In this document: piece after piece, positions 61,500 to 64,000 of the stretch
Numbering within the stretch: position 1 is the stretch's first letter
How the letters are laid out: every line of letters begins with the position of its first letter
NCBI GenBank assembly: GCA_028866715.1
Contig: JAGWHO010000004.1
Span: forward strand, 21,625 to 85,624
DNA length: 64,000 bases
Direction of reading: 5' to 3'
DNA from: Microcaldota archaeon
GTDB taxonomy: Archaea > Micrarchaeota > Micrarchaeia > Micrarchaeales > Micrarchaeaceae
Position numbers and translations under genes: made by a program
Notes under the pieces: generated by a model
What the model saw: the letters and a program-made list of their open reading frames with translations, nothing else
Told to the model about the DNA's origin: nothing
The model's database searches: none

Positions 61500-62141
61500 A
61501 TCACCATCTACTGCCCCACATGCAACAGAAGCAGCGACGAAGTTAGATTCATAGGCAACTTCTGCCAGATATGCATAGCGGAGAAGCTGAGCAGGAAGAT
61601 CCCTGAAAAGGTGATAATAAAGCAGTGCAGGTTCTGCGAGCGGATAAAGACACGTGAAGGATTCGCCATAATGAGCGCCAACAACATAGGCAAGGTAATA
61701 GTAAGCGAGTTCAAGCTCAAGGATTGCAAGGCAAAGGTCAAGGAGCGCACAAAAGACGGGGCAACGGTAGAGTTCAGGTGCTTCGTTGACGAGAGCGTAG
61801 TCGCCTTTGACAAGGAGATATCGATAAAGGTGGAGCACGAGACCTGTCAGGACTGTTATAGAAGAAGCTCCGGATATTTCGAGGCATTGGTGCAGCTTAG
61901 GGGCACAAGATCGAAGGTCGACAAGCTGGTTGAGCGCATAAAGAAATATGCAGAACGCGGGGGAGCGTTCGTCTCGAAGACCGAGGAGCTCGAAGGCGGC
62001 ATAGACGTATACGTCAGCGACAAGCTTCTCATGAACGAGTTCTTCAAGTACTACAGGCTCAAGCCAAAGAGGTCTTATACTCTATACGGCATGAAGAAGG
62101 GCAGAGAGGTATACAGGAACGTCTACGCCCTGCACCTCTGA
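61500..62141 (+). CDS. NMD3 family protein, 5' end without a standard start codon
   Basis: Large ribosomal subunit maturation/export factor homologue. From 61500 the frame encodes ITIYCPTCNRSSDEV, then NFCQICIAEKL, QCRFC and ETCQDCYRRSSGYFEALVQL, giving the four Cys-x2-Cys pairs that bind two zinc ions in NMD3. The first ATG/GTG/TTG in frame is the GTG at 61611, which would delete the first four cysteines. Just upstream GGTGA (61491-61495) sits 4 nt before ATC (61500). Either translation starts at ATC, or one base is missing after the ATG at 61483, which lies in the other frame. Confidence 0.8.
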   Translation: MTIYCPTCNRSSDEVRFIGNFCQICIAEKLSRKIPEKVIIKQCRFCERIKTREGFAIMSANNIGKVIVSEFKLKDCKAKVKERTKDGATVEFRCFVDESVVAFDKEISIKVEHETCQDCYRRSSGYFEALVQLRGTRSKVDKLVERIKKYAERGGAFVSKTEELEGGIDVYVSDKLLMNEFFKYYRLKPKRSYTLYGMKKGREVYRNVYALHL

Positions 62142-62630
62142 TTATGACGCAGACTTGATGTAGACGCAAGGTATTGCTGCATTGGAAGGGCAGGAGTTCT
62201 GGGCGCTTACGTTGACGAGATATGTGCCCGCCTGCGATAATTGCTCTATGTAGCCGCTGACGTTGACCGGGGTGTATGAGGTAACGTAGCTGTTTCCTGC
62301 ATTGGTGCTCACAACGAATATTATCTCATGGCCCACGCCGTTGGTCTGCGTGCCTACGAATATGTTGTTTATGTTTGGAGGCACCTGAAGGAGCACGAGC
62401 TGCTTTGCCGGATAACCCTGTGAGCCTACCGATGTAGCTATGCTCGCAAGCTTCGCGGCTGCTCCCTGGGCCTCGGTTGTGGACAGTGTTGAAGTCGAGT
62501 TTGATATCTGGATAAAAGCAAGCACCACTATAGGCAGAAGGACTATCAGGCCGAACGAGAGAGTTATGAGAAGCTCCAGGCTCGACTGGGCCTTGGTCTT
62601 TTTCTCAAACAATGCTCTTATCTGCGTCAT
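62142..62630 (-). CDS. Class III signal peptide (pilin-like) protein
   Basis: A 162-residue protein. After a basic leader ending KKTKAQSSLELLITL comes a hydrophobic helix (FGLIVLLPIVVLAFIQI): the QSSLE form of the archaeal prepilin-type signal. The outside domain has sequons and two late cysteines (NSCPSNAAIPCVYI). It is unlike the 19-21 kb pair except at the signal. It overlaps the CBS-HPF gene by 4 bp and meets the end of nmd3. Confidence 0.78.
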   Translation of the reverse strand: MTQIRALFEKKTKAQSSLELLITLSFGLIVLLPIVVLAFIQISNSTSTLSTTEAQGAAAKLASIATSVGSQGYPAKQLVLLQVPPNINNIFVGTQTNGVGHEIIFVVSTNAGNSYVTSYTPVNVSGYIEQLSQAGTYLVNVSAQNSCPSNAAIPCVYIKSAS

Positions 62631-63766
62631 TCCTGCTCACGCAAGGCGTTTACCTTCCTAACAGTCAGGATGCGCTCCTTCTCCCGCTTGACCTTGTGCT
62701 CCAGCTTCGTGAGCAGGTCGTTGAGCGCGTCATCGAACGTGAACTGCAATGAATGCATGTTGATTATGCCCTTGTTGCCCAGCGAGAGCCTTGTCTGCAA
62801 CTCATATTCCTTACTCTTTATGCGCCTTATGCGCAGGGTCACAAAATCAACGTCTATACCCTTGAGTCTCTCCATCTCGGATATGAAAGACTGCAGCTTC
62901 TCCCTTATCTCAGGTTCAAACTGATAGGTGTACGAGTCAAGGCCAGTTATGAATATGCGCTCTGGCTCGACCCTCTTCCTTGCCAGCACGCTTTCAAGAA
63001 CGTCAGTCACGGTTAGGATTCCCACAGGTTTGCCCTTCCTCAGCACCATGAGGGAGGAGATATTGTTCTCAATGAGATCGCGCACCGCTTCCGATAAGCT
63101 TCTGTTGAACTCTATGGATTTCGGATTTCTCTCCATCATGCTTTCCAGAGGCACGTTTGACGCGGTGTATATCTCGGTCTTCATCTGCGGAAGGCGCTCC
63201 TGCGTCTTTGTGAAGCCCTGGACTAGGTCGTAATTCGAAATTATGCCTACAAACCTGTCGTTGTCGAGCACCGCAAGCTTGTTGACCTTGTGGTCGCGCA
63301 TTATCGTCTTGGCCTGCGCTATGCTCCACTTGGCATCGACAGCCAGAAGCGGCGATGTCATGGCCTCGTTGACCTTTATGCCGTCGAGGACCCCGTAAGA
63401 CAGCAGCATCTTCAGCAGGGTCTTCCTGCTTAATACGCCGGTTATCTTCTTGCCCTCCATGAATGGCAGCGCCTTTGCATGAGCCCTGTAGAAATACGAT
63501 ACAAGATCGTCTGTAGAGGTAGCCGATGTTATCTTCGGAGCCTTTATGACAAATTTCTCTATGCTCTGACCGGTAGAGAGCTTCAGCCCCTGGTGCGACC
63601 TGTAAAGCGCCCTTGTGTCCACTATGCCGAGGTATTCCTTGCCCTTGTTTACCACGACGGCAGGGTATCTCTTCAACGCGGATATGACCTTTGTGGCAGG
63701 AGTCCTGTAGTCAAATACTGCAGTGTCCGATATCAAGCTTGAGGGTATCTTTTGCTGGTTCGCCAT
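62627..63766 (-). CDS. Four-CBS-domain protein fused to an HPF/RaiA-like domain
   Basis: A 379-residue soluble protein. Residues about 10-270 contain four CBS motifs in two pairs (for example YLGIVDTRALYR, ITGVLSRKTLLKML, FVGIISNYDLVQGF and PVGILTVTDVLESV), which bind adenine nucleotides. The last 95 residues (DVDFVTLRIRRI, LSLGNKGIINMHSLQFTFDD and ALNDLLTKLEHKVKREKERI) follow the pattern of hibernation-promoting factor. Nucleotide-sensed ribosome inactivation is a natural guess. TATA-like ATATTTATA at about 63800-63808 (minus strand) supports a start at 63766 or the GTG at 63775. Confidence 0.78.
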   Translation of the reverse strand: MANQQKIPSSLISDTAVFDYRTPATKVISALKRYPAVVVNKGKEYLGIVDTRALYRSHQGLKLSTGQSIEKFVIKAPKITSATSTDDLVSYFYRAHAKALPFMEGKKITGVLSRKTLLKMLLSYGVLDGIKVNEAMTSPLLAVDAKWSIAQAKTIMRDHKVNKLAVLDNDRFVGIISNYDLVQGFTKTQERLPQMKTEIYTASNVPLESMMERNPKSIEFNRSLSEAVRDLIENNISSLMVLRKGKPVGILTVTDVLESVLARKRVEPERIFITGLDSYTYQFEPEIREKLQSFISEMERLKGIDVDFVTLRIRRIKSKEYELQTRLSLGNKGIINMHSLQFTFDDALNDLLTKLEHKVKREKERILTVRKVNALREQE

Positions 63767-63799
63767 TTTAAGCACCGATTGTTAGTAACGATGACAAAG

Positions 63800-63808
63800 T
63801 ATAAATAT
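63800..63808 (-). promoter_or_regulatory. Putative TATA box of the CBS-HPF/pilin-like operon
   Basis: Minus-strand TGATATTTATAC lies about 35 nt before the ATG at 63766. Confidence 0.4.
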
Positions 63809-63825
63809 CATCTCCACTCCCGGAA

Positions 63826-63872
63826 ATGAAAAAGGAAGAAAAAGAAAGGGGCAACCCGATTAGTGGGTTGCC
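63826..63872 (-). terminator. Hairpin-plus-T-tract terminator overlapping a stop codon
   Basis: GGCAACCC (63850-63857) and GGGTTGCC (63865-63872) form a perfect 8-bp stem with a 7-nt loop. On the minus strand the hairpin is followed by a pyrimidine tract of about 24 bases, mostly T. The TAA stop of the upstream gene lies in and next to the loop. The shape matches an intrinsic terminator. Confidence 0.7.
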
Positions 63873-64000
63873 GCGTACAGCTGCTGTATGAACGCGTTGG
63901 CTGCTGCCGTTGTCTGGTTTGCCGTGTAACCAGCTACCAGAATCCTGTTCGTTCCATACGCCTGGTCTACCTGCATTGTTGGAGAGGCAGTTATGTTGTA
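63860..64000 (-). CDS. C-terminal end of a probable surface-layer-type protein (partial)
   Basis: Only the last 46 codons are in the window; the gene continues past the right edge. They read TASPTMQVDQAYGTNRILVA and then GYTANQTTAAANAFIQQLYA before the stop. The V-A-G-x-T-A-x-x-T-x-A-A-x-x-F pattern with a nearby N-X-T sequon resembles the C-terminal part of archaeal S-layer proteins, but the fragment is too short to be sure. The strong terminator fits a highly expressed gene. Confidence 0.55.
   Translation of the reverse strand, partial: YNITASPTMQVDQAYGTNRILVAGYTANQTTAAANAFIQQLYAATH

Noticed and set aside
1..64000. CRISPR array, insertion sequence or integrase
   Set aside because: No regularly spaced direct repeats, no transposase or recombinase motifs and no duplicated tRNA ends were seen on either strand.

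Overview
The window is a gene-dense archaeal chromosome segment. Archaeal markers include a complete A-type ATP synthase operon, the large clamp-loader subunit RfcL, a histone-fold protein, NMD3, RtcB, RIO1 kinase, archaeal SecE/Sec61-beta, SecD/SecF, ThiI, archaeal TrpRS and ArgRS, and proteins with class III (archaellin/pilin-type) signal peptides. Very short spacers, many 4 to 30 bp overlaps, heavy use of ATA, AGA and AGG codons, a tRNA intron in the T-loop and several reduced or rearranged proteins fit a DPANN-type archaeon. A Micrarchaeota (ARMAN-like) lineage is my best inference, but nothing here proves it. There is no rRNA, CRISPR array, transposase or integrase.

Layout. 0-5.3 kb: end of a dihydrolipoyl dehydrogenase gene, an alpha/beta hydrolase, an ABC drug/lipid-type exporter, a flavin reductase paired with a thioredoxin-like protein, and a COG1709-type regulator. 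5.3-11.2 kb: a membrane protein, an acetyltransferase, a KaiC-like ATPase with a cysteine-repeat surface protein, a DHH/RecJ-like nuclease and RfcL. 11.4-16.5 kb: a lipid-carrier and N-glycosylation block (cis-prenyltransferase, DUF2070, dolichol-kinase-like protein, GlcNAc-1-P transferase-like protein) with a histone gene inside it. 17.4-23.4 kb: tRNA-Arg(GCG), RtcB, two pilin-like genes, a duplicated P1-like protein, MsrA/MsrB and a methyltransferase. 23.4-31 kb: LMW phosphatase, DUF4037, tRNA-Thr, a flippase, endonuclease IV, TrpRS, TraB-like and RNHCP proteins.

31.2-40.9 kb holds the ATP synthase operon in the order H-I-K-E-C-F-A-B-D. Subunit A is split at its P-loop by a 462-residue intein with a LAGLIDADG endonuclease. 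40.9-44.6 kb is an accessory block of bacterial-type small enzymes, some visibly AT-richer. 44.6-51 kb has tRNA-Glu(CTC), a DUF460 fragment, a degenerate DsbA-like protein, tRNA-Arg(CCT) with a 43-nt T-loop intron, ArgRS and an NAD(P)HX dehydratase. 51.5-64 kb is rich in secretion genes (Sec61-beta, SecE, SecF, SecD), plus a YchF-type GTPase, an amino-acid permease, tRNA-Leu(CAG), TMEM175, a stand-alone NFACT-R protein, ThiI, RIO1, NMD3, a pilin-like protein, a CBS-HPF fusion and the end of a probable surface-layer protein.

Two themes join the genes. One is building and exporting a glycosylated cell surface: lipid carrier, GlcNAc-P transferase, flippase, NDP-sugar synthesis, Sec machinery, pilins, and secreted proteins crowded with N-X-S/T sequons. 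The other is leaderless transcription: TATA-like boxes lie about 26 to 35 nt upstream of the start codon in most first genes, and this was used to choose starts.
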